Program-made: the position numbers and the translations under genes
Assembly: GCF_047948215.1 (NCBI RefSeq)
Contig: NC_134461.1
Location: 127,730,512 to 127,794,511 of the forward strand
Direction of reading: 5' to 3'
DNA: 64,000 nt
DNA from: Lycorma delicatula
Lineage: Eukaryota > Arthropoda > Insecta > Hemiptera > Fulgoridae
Part shown: one piece after another, positions 1-12,088 of the stretch
Position numbering within the stretch: position 1 is the first letter of the stretch
Layout of the letters: every line of letters begins with the position of its first letter
Notes under the pieces: generated by a model
Seen by the model: only the letters and a program-made list of their open reading frames with translations
Told to the model about the DNA's origin: nothing
Databases searched by the model: none

Positions 1-165
1 GTTTTAGGACGTTTGGGAAACCGGCTCGTACCTAGTAGTTCTCGCAAAAATCTAATTTTGGCTTTCTAACATCTCACCCTTGAGGTTACAACATGAAAAC
101 CTTGAAAACGTATCCAAAAACCCGGTTTTTTATCTCTAACATAGGTTTTTCTATAAACCGATTCG

Positions 166-922
166 GGTACTCACGTATAACGCCACCGCAGCTACAGCTT
201 TATTTAAAAACAAAGTAGTCAATCGGATTTCGGTGGAAAATGAACAGTCTCTTTATTAACTTTAATAAATGGTTATTTATATTTATTTATTTTATAAATA
301 TAATTTAACCAAACTTAACCTTTCTTTCTTTTTCCTGTTTAGCCTCCGGTAACTACCGTTTAGATAATTCTTCAGAGGATGATATGTATACGTGTAAATG
401 AAGTGTAGTCTTGTACATTCTCAGTTCGACCGTTCCTGAGATGTGTGGTTAATTGAAACCCAACCGCCAAAGAACACCGGTATCCACGATCTAGTATTCA
501 AATCCGTGTAAAAATATCTGGCTTTACCAGGACTTGAACTCTGTAACTCTCGACTTCCAAATCAGCTGATTTGGGAAGACGCGTTAACCACTAGACTAAC
601 CCGGTGGGTTTAACCAAATTTAACCTACGCTCGCTAACCTTGACTAATTAACTCCGTAATTTTTTGAGTATTTATTTAATAAATTCAGTAATTATTACAA
701 TTATTTATTATAAATAATCAAAACTCCTGTTAATTAGTCAAGGTTAGCAAGCGTAGGTTAAGTTTGGTTAAATTATTTTTATAAAATAAATAAATATAAA
801 TAACCGTTTATTAAAATTAATAAAGAGTAAACTCTATATCGGCCCATTTTCCACCAAAATCCGATTGACTACTTTGTTTTTAAATAAAGCTGTAGCTGCG
901 GTGGCGTTAATACGTAAGTACC
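166..922. mobile_element. Foldback/MITE element, copy 1 (interrupted by a SINE)
   Basis: The ends form long inverted arms. The left end begins GGTACTCACGTATAACGCC and the right end, read on the other strand, begins GGTACTTACGTATTAACGCC. Pairing continues through the 'CCACCGCAGCTACAGC' block and the 'TTTAACCAAACTTAACC' block. No transposase is visible. The element is about 450 bp once the SINE and one target duplication are removed, which matches the uninterrupted copy at 12089-12534. No clean target-site duplication was found at the outer ends. It is probably a non-autonomous DNA transposon; the superfamily is not assigned. Confidence 0.8.
322..608 (-). mobile_element. tRNA-derived SINE, copy 1, inside the foldback element
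   Basis: On the minus strand the element starts with a tRNA-like head: an A-box-like TGGTCTAGTGG-type segment and a B-box-like GTTCAAGTCC-type segment. A conserved body follows, ending near GGAGGCTAAACAGG. It is flanked by an 18-bp target duplication (304-321 and 609-626, one mismatch). The uninterrupted foldback copy near 12200 shows the empty site. Related copies lie at 27163, 45476, 46925 and, more diverged, 34727. Confidence 0.85.
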
Positions 923-2779
923 CCGATTTGCTTGAAAATCAGTAGGCCTATTCCCGATAGGTCCGGTAGAGCAGACGAAATAATCTATACGTACTTTACG
1001 TATATAAACACGTAGAATCGGTGTTCAGGACACTCCAAAAAGTAAAGAAAATTTGGGCGCCCCCTCAGAAAATCTGACCGGGTGCAGTAGTGATTTCCAC
1101 AATCTCTTTAAAAAACCGCTAAAAATGAGAGTTTATTAAAAAAATACAGCTACCATGATGGTGACAATCACGGTACGCATGTTACATCACAAATATAGTC
1201 GAAAATCAGACCAAATATTCGTGACAAATTTCTACTTTCCACGGGGGAGATGAGGCAAAAACCGTTTGGAAATAATGTGAATATCCTCCCGCCCCAAATA
1301 CGAACGCCTTAAAAACTATGGAATTTTAAATATATTAATAATTTACGTACTAAACTACTCCTCTCCGTTTTTTATTATGACCAAAATTTAATGTTTTAAA
1401 TTTTGACACACAATCTTTTTGGTCCGCTTTCGAAGAATTTAGGTTGAGCCGGTCCGAAGATATTAATAAAAAAAAACCCAGACCGACACACGTATGATCA
1501 TATATCTTCCGGAGACTTTTTTTGTTGTTGGACAATGGGGGTCATGAAATGTTGACATTTGCAAAAAAAAATATTAATAACCAAAATTTTGGCCTATCGT
1601 TATACTTTGTACTTTCCCATTATAGCTAAGTTGCTGCAGTAGCAATAGAGCTACAGCCGAGAAAATAAAAAATATATATATCACGTGTTTTATTTTATCC
1701 TTTAGGTGATATAACCATTTAATAATATTATAATACAAAAATAAACACAAAAAAAATAAACAACATTTAATTAAATTTATTTAATTTTATTAAAATTTTT
1801 TCAAGTTATACTTCAAAGAGCTTCGAATTTGGAGAGAAAAGTCATTTAATTATTTTGTATTATATTATTAAATGGTTGTATTACCTTAATGTCTACAATA
1901 ACAACCGAAAAGTTTCTTTTATCTTTAGTTATAAACAGAGTAGACAAATTATTTTTCGATGGCAAAAAACAATTTAAAAAAATCATGATATGAGAAATTA
2001 GTTCAGTTACGAAATTAAACAGTATAACATATGGGAACTCGTAACTATTGTATATTTACAAATAATTTCTTAAGTTTAGTTAATTTACATAACGATTAAT
2101 GAAATAACAAAATAAAATTAATTATACATAAAACTTACAAAATCATTAGAAAATTATGAAAAAACTAGATTAAAATAAATTTATTAATCTAACATCTGAA
2201 TAAAAGAAGAAAAATTACTAAAAAATGTTGTGGGGAAAATCCTGCAGATAATTTTAAAAATCTTAATAATATAATTAAAAAATATTAGATTTTAGACTGA
2301 AAATTTTATTTATTAAATTATTTTATTATATGTAATAAGCAAGTAGGACATAATGTTAGGATCGAGCTTATTAATTTTCCTCCAAAATAAAAACTTTTTA
2401 CAAGTCAGATCGAGCCTCTACAAGGTGCGCCTGGATATATCAAGAACAAATAAGAGACATTTGTGTGGTGAACTGAATATATAAACGTACTTCACAACTT
2501 CATCTATCATAGTCATACACTGCTATCATCTTGCTAGATCACATCTAGAGTTTTAACTCTGAACCTAGTCCCACCACAGGTGACCCCTTGACAGATAACC
2601 GTGAAAGGTCTTTTAAAGAATACTCCACTGGCTGAACCAAGCAACTCCAGGATTCATAAAAGGCAGCACTAGGATACAGTAGGCTACCTCTCACATCACT
2701 ACATAGTCAAAATTAAAATTAATTCATTCCCCAAAACAAGCAACAAATCAAGCTTCGAAAACTAGAAGAAAAATAGACC
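923..2779. other. AT-rich DNA without recognisable genes
   Basis: Mostly AT-rich sequence with homopolymer runs. Both strands have short open stretches only, and none resembles a protein I recognise. The part from about 2390 is less AT-rich and may be the decayed upstream part of the LINE that follows. Confidence 0.5.
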
Positions 2780-3735
2780 CTATCCAACTAATCAAGAATG
2801 AAAATTACCAAAAAGCATCCGAAAAAATAACAATCACGGATAAACTTGAAGACCTTGTCAACATCCATAAATAAACTGCAGAAGAATTGTCCCCCAATAA
2901 CACCCCCATAAAAAGCATCAATAGTGGATAAGTGAACGCGACAAAATAGCGAAGAAGAGACATCAAGCACGGCTATTAAACCAAACCGAAAAATCAGAAA
3001 CATCTTTAAAAATCTAGTAAAATAAACAAAAGAAACCAACCACCTAAACCCTAAGGAAAATATAAAAAACACCACCATAAAAACACACTAAAATCAATAG
3101 AAGAAAAATTCAACAAAGCCCAGTCAAGAGATTGGGTTACCACAAAACCTTCAAGAAACAACTGCAAATATGTGAACCCCCAACCCTACTAATGAAAGAA
3201 ATGATTATGAAATCCATAATCTAGCCCATTAAAGACACACAAAAATCCTAGCTAAATATTTCAACCAACTTCTAAACTCCAAAACTTCGACACCAACACC
3301 GTTGGAAAACACCAACTCTCCGCAATAAAAGAAGACTACTAAGGACTGGGTAGATGAAGAATTACAAAGCAGCGGGGGAAGATCAGAACTTTGTAGAGCT
3401 CTGGAAACATGCAGGAAGAGAAACACAAAATTTTTTCAAGAATCATCCTCAAAATGATCAATTTACAACTCAAGAAAGAACTAGGACAATACCAGGGAGG
3501 TTTCAGACCTTGGAGTAGCTGTCTAGACCAGCTCATAAATCTCAAGCTAATAATGGATTGTAACAGAAAAAGAAGCAGACATAGTGATGTTTGTAGACTT
3601 CAAGAAAGCATGCGACATTCACAGGGAATTCCTACTAAAAATTCTAAAACACCTTGGATTACATCTCAAATTAATAAACATGATAAAACTGCTAAGTTAA
3701 AATATTTTTCTCTGAAGCAATGTATTTAACACATT
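2780..3735 (+). pseudogene. Non-LTR retrotransposon (LINE) reverse-transcriptase relic, copy 1
   Basis: Broken reading frames carry reverse-transcriptase remnants. A 'KIFSRIILKMINLQL' segment is followed by 'GGFRPWSSC' and 'LKLIMDCNRKRSR', near the conserved palm region. The same segments recur in a better preserved copy at 26130-27830. There are several stops and frame changes, and the segment after the palm is missing, so this copy is dead. The clade is not assigned. Confidence 0.7.
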
Positions 3736-4218
3736 GTTTCACGACAGAAAAACTTAAAATTCATTATTTTAAATGATTTAAGAAATCTTCTTATGGTTGT
3801 AACATGTAAAGCACCTGATTTACCAGAAGCACAGACAAAAATTACTTTCCTGGAGTAATGTATGTATTATGCATCCACTCGCGGTAGTTAACAAAGTAAA
3901 TGTGTGATTTGAAGGGCAGAATATCGCCGACATTTTGTGGACTTGTTATGCTGATATGCTATAGCATATTATTCTCAGTAATCAAGGCAACAAAAAACTA
4001 CTCCATTCCTCACTTTCCTTAGTTCCTGGCAGGAACCTTTAGAGTGCCTATCATTTTTGGAGTGATTTGTGGCTAATGGTCATGTCTAATTTTAGCTGTT
4101 ACATATCATACAGTAAATATGCATTATAATTATTTTAATTTACCAACTGAAGTTTGTTAACCGACTGTAATTAGTAGCAATAACAAAATGTTACTTAAAA
4201 TTTTTCTATTGATCTGGT

Positions 4219-4253
<35 letters not shown>

Positions 4254-5470
4254 TCTTAAAACAAGAGACATGTGAACACACCTCAAATCTCATTATATTT
4301 ATAACTTACTTATAAAAGCTACCTCATACCTCTTTGAGCTATGACACATTATTGTACAGACTTTGTATCACAGCTGATGGAATCACCGGTGCCACTGAAA
4401 TCAACATTAAGGTTGATCAAGCTTAAAAGCCATGTAAATTTTAATATCCCATGAAAGGGGGAAGGAAGTAAGATCACCATGATAAAAACTGATAGCTTAA
4501 TCCATTTACTTTTCCATCTTATTTTTGAATATTTTCCTTGCAATTTAACAACTACTAGTATTCACCGTCTCAGATATTAAACCACAAAAAAAAACAAAAC
4601 ATTTTCATAATTTTAACTTCTAAAATCACCAAGTAATAACTGCAAAAAAGATATGGAATATTTATTGAAAACGATCACTGAAATACAAAAATAATCAATA
4701 ATTTGTAAATTCACTGCCTTACTAAATTCCATTATTTCATTTGCTGGTGTCTAGTTTTATCAGATTAATGTTCTACCAAACTGCTTTTCCAGATTTAAAG
4801 AAAATGCATTCTTGGAATATAAGTTCTGGATTACAGTTGACATAAGACATGTTTACAGAATGGTCGATAAATTTATAAACTATTTTCTAATATAGTGGAT
4901 CCTACAACCATTATAACCACAACCAGCATGCAATGAGTTAGATCATCAGTTTCATTTTTTTTCACTTAAAGAATAATATGCTTCAGGACTAATTCTGGCA
5001 TACCAATCTGCATAGTCCAGGGTATGTATAACTCCACTACCATCATTAAGATCTCCACTCCCATTATTAGTAAAAACATAAGGCTAAAATTTCTTATTTT
5101 ATAAATTCTAATACTTTTATAAATATTTATATGGGTAATGCTTATCGTTTAATTTTTTTTTAATTTAATTTTTTTTCTGATCATTGATTTAGTCCTAAAA
5201 TACATCCTTTTAGTTTCATACATACGTTTTAGAAAAAAATAATAAATAATTATAAAAGTAAAACTTTATCACTTGTCCCATAAATTATCAATGTAGAAAT
5301 TCTTCCAAGAGTTATGAAAATCAGAATTTAAATTAATTAGGAGGTAGATTAGTTGATTCCTTTGACATAAATAATTGTAATTTGTAATTCCTTTAAATTC
5401 CCTACAAAGTGATCTAGGAATAATGTTACTTCAATTCATACAGAAATGAAAATACTATGATTTTGTTCCA
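3736..5470. other. AT-rich upstream region of the cuticle-type gene
   Basis: It holds a (TA)n microsatellite at 4222-4252 and otherwise unassigned AT-rich sequence. The promoter and first exon of the gene at 5479 may lie here, because a splice-acceptor-like tract sits just before its start codon. I could not place that exon. Confidence 0.4.
4222..4252. repeat. (TA)n microsatellite
   Basis: About 15 uninterrupted TA units. Confidence 0.9.
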
Positions 5471-5478
5471 GTAACACC

Positions 5479-7131
5479 ATGAGAAGCTTCTGGTACATAA
5501 TTCATTTGGTTCATGCCGTACTGGCAGGTGATCTGTATGGCCCAACAGCTTACAGTCCAGCAATAGGTATCGCTTACTCTGCACCACCAGTAGTAGCTCC
5601 GCAGCCTGTGTCTCCACTTCATTATGCTTCTCCGTTAAGAACATCAGTGGGTTATGGACCTTTAGCTGCTGCAAGATTTAATCAAGTAGCAGCTACAGCA
5701 CCTTTAGTCGCTCCTGCTCCTGCAGCAGTAGCATACGCTCCAGCAGCAGTAGCCTACGCTCCAGCAGCACCTGCCTACACTCCAGCAGCACCTTTAGTTA
5801 CAAAATATGCAGCAGTACCGGCTGTAGCTGATATTCCAATTACACGATATGTAGCTCAACCTGGTTTTATTCAGAAGTATGTTGATGTTGCACACTCTAA
5901 AATAGCAACAAGTAAAATACAAATACGCCGTCCAGCGATTCAAAAACAATTTTATGATATAGAAGAAAGGGTAGTAGTACGTCCAGTTGCTTCAGCTGTA
6001 GTAGAACTCGACCAACCCTTATCAAAAAGTCAAACAGGACCAACTGTTGTACATCCAGCATTACCAGGACAGATTCATGCAGTCCCTGCTGCTTATCCAG
6101 TAGTCCCAGGTCCAGTTGCAGCTGCTCCTTTTCCCCCAGTTCCTACTTATGGCCCACCACCACCATCTACACCCCAAAATCCAGAATTCCCTGAAATAAG
6201 TTCACCCAGTAATGGTCAAGAATCAGACGATTCAGACAGTATTACAGTTGAAAATGAAGATGTACGTGCAAGAAGTGGAACACAAGCATCACCTCAAGAG
6301 GATCAGGCTGAGCCACAACCACAGTCTCGATTCCGACCGCAGCCACAACCTGAGTCTCGGTTCCAACCACAACCACAACCTGAAACTCGATTCCAACCAC
6401 AGCCACAACCTGAAACTCGATTCCAACCACAGCCACAACCTGAAACTCGATTCCAACCACAGCCACAACCTGAAACTCAATTCCAACCACAGCCACAACC
6501 TGAAACTCGATTCCAACCGGAGCCACAACCTGAAACTCGATTCCAACCGGAGCCACAACCTCAACCAGAAGAAAGAAATCAACAAGATGAACAACTACAA
6601 TCAAGATCAGGCTCAATTCCATTACCCCCATCTCAAACACAAGCAAGATTCTTAAGTAGACAACAGATTTCTCCATTAAACAACTTTGCACCTGAGTCTC
6701 GTTCTTATTCAGAAGAAGTAATTCCATCTTCCAGAGCGAGTTTATCGGAGGAACAAAGTCAATCTAATCAACAACGTTTGATTGAACTATTGACAGGAAG
6801 AGGTGGTGTCACTGAAGTACGATCAGGAGTATCAGTAAAATCTTCTGGAGAAGGTCAGCAAATAAGAGGTAGAGTTTTATCGGTAACACCAGCTCCGCAA
6901 TCTTCAGGATCACCAGATGAAAGAGTATCAACTAGACGTGTTGTTGTAAATCGTCCGATTCAAACATTACAAGAAATTGATGTCGTACAACCATTTACAA
7001 AACTTCAACGAGTATCTGTACAACAACCAGCCTTTTTTAAGACACAAAGAGTAGATATCGCTCGTGTAAAGACCATCGCTCCTGTTCCAGTCAATTCATA
7101 TACTTCTTATCCCTATCCATATGTACATTAA
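5479..7131 (+). CDS. Secreted Ala/Val/Pro-rich structural (cuticle-type) protein with a Gln/Pro repeat
   Basis: Intact 550-residue frame. Residues 1-17 form a short hydrophobic signal peptide, so the product is probably secreted. Residues 30-115 are rich in Ala, Pro, Val and Tyr, with AYAPAAVAYAPAAP-like repeats typical of insect cuticular proteins. Residues 118-180 are a less repetitive block with 'ITRYVAQPGF' and 'IEERVVVRPV'. An acidic linker follows, then eight 10-residue units of FQPQPQPETR type at 281-360. The tail repeats R-V-V-V/x-Q-P patterns and ends in a Tyr/Pro-rich 'SYPYPYVH'. The start has A at -3. A pyrimidine tract ending in CAG at 5471 lies 8 nt upstream, so a non-coding or very short first exon upstream is likely. 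AATAAA follows at 7143 and 7297. Role inferred: extracellular matrix or cuticle component. I recognise no named family, so no symbol is given. Confidence 0.85.
   Translation: MRSFWYIIHLVHAVLAGDLYGPTAYSPAIGIAYSAPPVVAPQPVSPLHYASPLRTSVGYGPLAAARFNQVAATAPLVAPAPAAVAYAPAAVAYAPAAPAYTPAAPLVTKYAAVPAVADIPITRYVAQPGFIQKYVDVAHSKIATSKIQIRRPAIQKQFYDIEERVVVRPVASAVVELDQPLSKSQTGPTVVHPALPGQIHAVPAAYPVVPGPVAAAPFPPVPTYGPPPPSTPQNPEFPEISSPSNGQESDDSDSITVENEDVRARSGTQASPQEDQAEPQPQSRFRPQPQPESRFQPQPQPETRFQPQPQPETRFQPQPQPETRFQPQPQPETQFQPQPQPETRFQPEPQPETRFQPEPQPQPEERNQQDEQLQSRSGSIPLPPSQTQARFLSRQQISPLNNFAPESRSYSEEVIPSSRASLSEEQSQSNQQRLIELLTGRGGVTEVRSGVSVKSSGEGQQIRGRVLSVTPAPQSSGSPDERVSTRRVVVNRPIQTLQEIDVVQPFTKLQRVSVQQPAFFKTQRVDIARVKTIAPVPVNSYTSYPYPYVH
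6319..6558 (+). repeat. 30-bp coding minisatellite, eight units
   Basis: Eight consecutive 30-nt units inside the secreted-protein gene, each encoding ten residues of the type P-E-T-R-F-Q-P-Q-P-Q. The middle units are almost identical at DNA level. The outer units carry substitutions (SRFRPQ at the 5' end, FQPEPQ at the 3' end), which is usual for repeats growing from the centre. Confidence 0.95.
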
Positions 7132-7142
7132 TACATACGTGT

Positions 7143-7302
7143 AATAAAGCTGTGAATTTACCATTGTACATAAGGTATTATTATTACTAAAGATGAGTGT
7201 ATTTTTTACATTTTTATGAAATTATTACTTCTTTCAAATTCTTAAATATAAACTACTGTAAAATCAAAATTTGTATATTCTCTAAAACAGTACTGTAATA
7301 AA
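7143..7302 (+). terminator. Polyadenylation signals of the cuticle-type gene
   Basis: AATAAA hexamers at 7143-7148, directly after the stop codon, and at 7297-7302. The second gives a more usual 3' UTR length. Confidence 0.55.
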
Positions 7303-7607
7303 GAAATGCCTGTAATGCATCATTTTAATGTTCCTAAAATATATATATATATAAATTACATCTTTACTGTCAAGGTAATTAAGTAATTACACAAATGATA
7401 AAGTTTTTATTAACTTTAGTAAAATAAATTGTTTTGTGAAGAATAAATTAAATCTGTGTTACAATTATAAAAACCAGGTAATGTATGAACCAAATTTCTA
7501 TACACTGTATTTATAATGAATTAATTAAATGCAAAAATAATTTTTTTTTTTAAATATATTACTTTTATTTATTCGTGTAATGTAAATTTATATATGATTT
7601 GATTTGA

Positions 7608-7609
<2 letters not shown>

Positions 7610-7635
<26 letters not shown>
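7610..7635. repeat. (TA)n microsatellite
   Basis: About 13 TA units. Confidence 0.9.
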
Positions 7636-7638
<3 letters not shown>

Positions 7639-9270
7639 CTCTGAATATGTATTATGTATGTAAATTTATTTGTAAATTATATTTATACTTTGCTGAAAAT
7701 GTGATTGTTTAAAATTATTCCTTACAATTATCATAAATTAGTGGCTTCTATTTCCAACCTGATTTATTAATCCCACGCTAGTATAAAAAAGTATTTTAAA
7801 AAGAAGAGATATTAAATGTACCTTTTTTTCAAACTGCAAGTTTTATCCAACAAATTTATCAAAGAAAATTGCTATACTGAAATACATCATTGCTCTATAA
7901 CAAACAAATCAACAGCAATTATTTTATATTGCATTATTAATCATAAATTATAATGCTTCAAAGTTACACTAAAATAACCAAATTAAAAATGGAATAATAG
8001 ATGGCAATGTTTTGAAAAGGTTTTTATAATTTTGTAGATTGAAATTAACAACTGACATTTGTTGAAATTTTGAATAAAAAGAACAAAAAACTACAGAAGC
8101 AAATTAAAATGCAAAAATGATTTTAAAATTAATGAAAAAAATTTGTCTTTAAATGTTTTTTACATGATATTATTAGGCAAGAATTGAACTGATGTATCAA
8201 TCATTATTCTTATTCAAGCCCATTTTGGCAATTATCTTAAATAATGATTAAAATTTGAAGGATGAAATGACAGTAAATTTTATGACTGTGTCCAACATTA
8301 AAGAATTCATAAAAAGTTTTGTAGTAGACTAGTTATCCCTGTAGGACTTAAAAATTATTTGAATAGACAAGATTGTACACTAGTAGGTAAATATTGGAAA
8401 AAGAAGTCAGGCAGTATACAACTGAGTAATTAAGGAACATAACTATTAATTTTATTTAGTACGCAGAAGAAAATGGTTGCTTATTCATTAGAAGAAAGTA
8501 GTTGGCAAAATTATTTTATTGTTTTCTCTTTTATTTTCCTTCGTTCTTTTTTGTTTTCTTCATTTAATTTGCCCGTCTCAAACATTTTTGACCATGAATG
8601 ATGTCTAACACAAGTACTGCATAATTAAATTAACATTGCACCTTAACTTGATCATCATAGTGCTATTACCAACACCAATCTACAGTGTAAATAACTTAGC
8701 TTCACCTTCAGAAAAAATGTGAGCAGCTTTCAGTTAAAGTAGATGAAACAAATCTACCTGTTACTTCTCTTTATCAAAGTATTTAATGATATTGTTAATA
8801 ATATTTCTATCTTCACTACCAATATATGGTTTACCATATTTGAAGACGAGTCCTTGTTTACTTCTTAACCATTGCAAAATAAATATTAGAAAGAAAATGA
8901 GATAGGATGATAAAATAACAAAAAAAATAGTACACTAAATTTAATTTAAAGAATAGTTTCATAGATGAAAATTCTGTAAATAAACAATGCAGAATTAAAT
9001 ATTAATATCCATATTAATTAAAAATAGTAATAATAAAAATTTGCTAATTTATTAGTAATAATAGAAAATAACAACGCTTTATATGCAATACATAAACAGC
9101 TGTAGTAGATGCTTGCAACCCCTCATTACTTGTAACTGTACGATTGTTGAGTCAACTGGCAGTTTAGAAATCTTTAGTTTGTTTTTTCCACATCCAATGT
9201 TAACTTGACTGTTCTTTATGTAAGTATGTATGGTTTGTTGTAATTAAAAAAGACATTATTTATTAACCAT

Positions 9271-9314
9271 TGAAGTAACAAGTAAATTGCAAGTGCGATT
9301 TACTTGTTACTTCA
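9271..9314. repeat. 17-bp inverted repeat
   Basis: TGAAGTAACAAGTAAAT at 9271-9287 pairs perfectly with 9298-9314 across a 10-nt loop. Confidence 0.85.
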
Positions 9315-11249
9315 AATGAAATTATTACTTGAAATTACTTATTACAAAATAATTTCTAATAGTTATTACGGTATACCCAAAGCCAATATTTGCAAAATTT
9401 TCTTTTTTGATTGGGTTTCTGGTTTTTTTACATCTTTAATTTTTTTTTAATTTACAGGTTTTTTATTATATAGATTCATGATGCGATTATTATATTAATC
9501 ATGTCTAATATATCAATGTATAAGACAATAAAAAAATTTACCTACTAAAGTACATACTATATTCTACTAGTTTGACCAAGCTAAAGTTATACATAATTTT
9601 AAAAAAAAATAAAATATGAAAATATTAACTTTTTAAAGCTATGGCATACTATATGTAGCAATACATATAATTCAACTTATTTTTAGAATTATGCTATCTC
9701 AGTACAAGCTCTTTTGTTTGATAAGCAGATCTTGTCTAGGCTCAGGTTTCTAATTTCTGATGAATTTCTTTTCAGATTTCAGGCTTTTCTAATGACTTAA
9801 AACAAACCTTAATAATTTATTTTATTACTTTAAAAATGTAAGAATAAAGTTTTCAAACATTTCTTATTTGGTCGTAAAAAAAAAACCATAATTTGCCAGA
9901 GTATATTTGATGCAGGAAATTCATATTTAAACTGACTCTGGCTAACATTTTAAAGTAAAGTGAAGCTAGAGCTAGAGAAACTGGAGCTAAATATAACTGA
10001 GTTCGCCCAGGTACCCAGAGGGCATCATTCGAGACTCACTACGTATAGCCATTCACCCATCGGCACGATAAGTTTCCACCTTGGGTTACTTAGTAAGGTG
10101 TCGCAACATCACCGATGTAAGAAGAAATAGTATAGAATGTTGTAATGTAGCTGTGTAAGGGTATACGTTGTAATTTGTGTAACGTTCTTGGCATACTGTG
10201 TGTTAGTGTAAAGTGTTCTGGAGCTCTGGGTGTAATCAGAAGAAAAGTTGCAGGGGCTAGGGATGTGGGGGTGCCAACCCCCTAAACTCCTAAACAGTAA
10301 AACTCCCTGCTAATGAAAGTTAAATAAGAAATTTAACTCTAGAAACTGATACTAACCAATCAGAATTTTCCACTAGTGATAGTATATTCCAGTGCCTACT
10401 CTTTGGTTAGAGTGTATTATTTTATGAAGAAAAATAATTACGTAAATAAAAAAATATATTAATATATATTTTGCATGTACATCGACATATGTTATATATA
10501 TACGAATTTTCCACTAGTGATAAGTATATTCCGGTGCTAAGCTAAGGGGTAAACACAAACACAGACTGTGTTTCTGTTTCCTTGGAAACTTCCAAGGAAG
10601 TCACCACATGACTTCCTTGTACACCTATTAATTATATATACACATTTTTTTTAAAATGAAAAGTACATAAAATTTTATTACATTAATAACTTCTGACACA
10701 CATACAAATGCCATTCAGTACGGTAGGATACGTACATATAACAATATTGACCATAATAAAAGAAATGGTCCATTCTTAAAATATAAGGTATATTCACCAA
10801 AAAAAAATTAATAAGTAAACCATACAAACTGTACTAAGTTTCATAAATTAGAATTCCCACAGGCAACTATTCATGAACACTGATACTATACCCGTTTTTG
10901 TTTTTTTTTCAGTAACTTATCATTCACTAATTACATTTAAATAAACAAAATTGCTGCTGAATATAAGTAGTAATCTGTAATTCATTTTTGAACATGAGAA
11001 ATATATAGCTAAGTAAAGTTGCATGTCAATCTACAACATTCATGACTTCACATCTTAAAATATTTTTCCTTAAGTTAGTAGGTTCTTTCTGTTTGGAACA
11101 AATTATCAAAAACAAAGTTTATGCTCAGACACTGCTCAAGTTTTGGGACTCTGACACTCAAGGGAAGTTTGGGTAAAATTAATTTTTATGAAAATAATCC
11201 ATAAACAGTAAAAATAATTTTAAAAAATCTGATGTGGACACTACATGAC

Positions 11250-11800
11250 TACTTTGTACACCTATTAAATTACATACACGCATTTTTCTTAAAAATGAAA
11301 AGTACATAAAATTTTATTTCATTAATAACTTCTGATATTTTTTCATATATATATATTATTACTGAATTATTTTTGTAATTTTTTTTACAATCTGAGGTTA
11401 AAAATGATTAATAAATCAACATATATAAATTTTAAAAAAAAGATGAAATCAAATTTTTACCAATGTGCCTTCCCCTTGTAAAATCCAAATATTTCATTAA
11501 TTAAAACTTTATTACACTATAACTCTGGAACCAATCAAATAAGTACCACTTATGATATATTGTTGAAGAGCTCTCAATGACAGCTTATTGCTGCAGTTAA
11601 GAAAAAGTCCAAATACAAATCTTTTGAACTTTGGTTTTTTTTTGGACACTTCTGGTCCAGTCGAATATGATCAAAAAAAGAGGTGCACAACTAAATGTTA
11701 CAAAAGTCCTAAATTCAAAATTTCAACATCCTACGCCTGCCTAATCGATTCTGAGTTATGCAAGGTACATACATACATACATACAAAAATACATACGTAT
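11250..11800 (-). repeat. Dispersed repeat Y, copy 1
   Basis: On the minus strand this matches 40130-40700 over several hundred bases: the TAGTTGTGCACCTC block, the GGACTTTTTCTTAACTGCA-like block, the 'ATATATCATAAGTAGTACTTAT'-like block and the CCAAATATTTCATTAATTAAAA block occur in the same order. A fragment of the same repeat lies at about 10610-10690. It has no clear coding capacity and ends at a tetranucleotide run (CATA)n near 11767. The class is unknown. Confidence 0.75.
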
Positions 11801-12088
11801 GTACAGGATTTTTTTTCATAGAATATTTGAATATTTAAATCTATTTTTTTTTTTTTGTAAAAAAATGTTTGCTTAAATGTCTTCTTAAGACACAAAACTT
11901 AAAAATGTTTAACTTAAAAAATTGTTTAGATTTTTTTTATTAATCTATATACTTTCTTGTTATAGCTATAGTCTGGAAAGTAAAAAAAGAAGAAAACAAT
12001 TCACATTTTTCTTCTTTTTTTTTAAAAAACAAAAATTATTTTTGTTCTGAAAGAACAAAAAGTTCTTTCTGGCCGTATAAGTTAAAAT

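Larger units (their letters stand above)
7303..12088. other. AT-rich intergenic region with scattered repeats
   Basis: No gene seen. It holds a (TA)n tract at 7610-7635 and a 17-bp inverted repeat at 9271-9287 and 9298-9314. A less AT-rich unclassified block spans about 10010-10330. A motif around GAATTTTCCACTAGTGATA occurs twice, near 10361 and 10504. A dispersed repeat lies at 11250-11800. Confidence 0.5.

Noticed and set aside
6212..6727. Open frames on both strands across the Gln/Pro repeat
   Set aside because: They are by-products of a repeat unit that is a multiple of three; the long frame with a signal peptide explains the sequence.
11588..11821. 77-codon open stretch in repeat Y
   Set aside because: It lies on the opposite strand of a dispersed repeat and ends in a tetranucleotide run; no protein similarity recognised.
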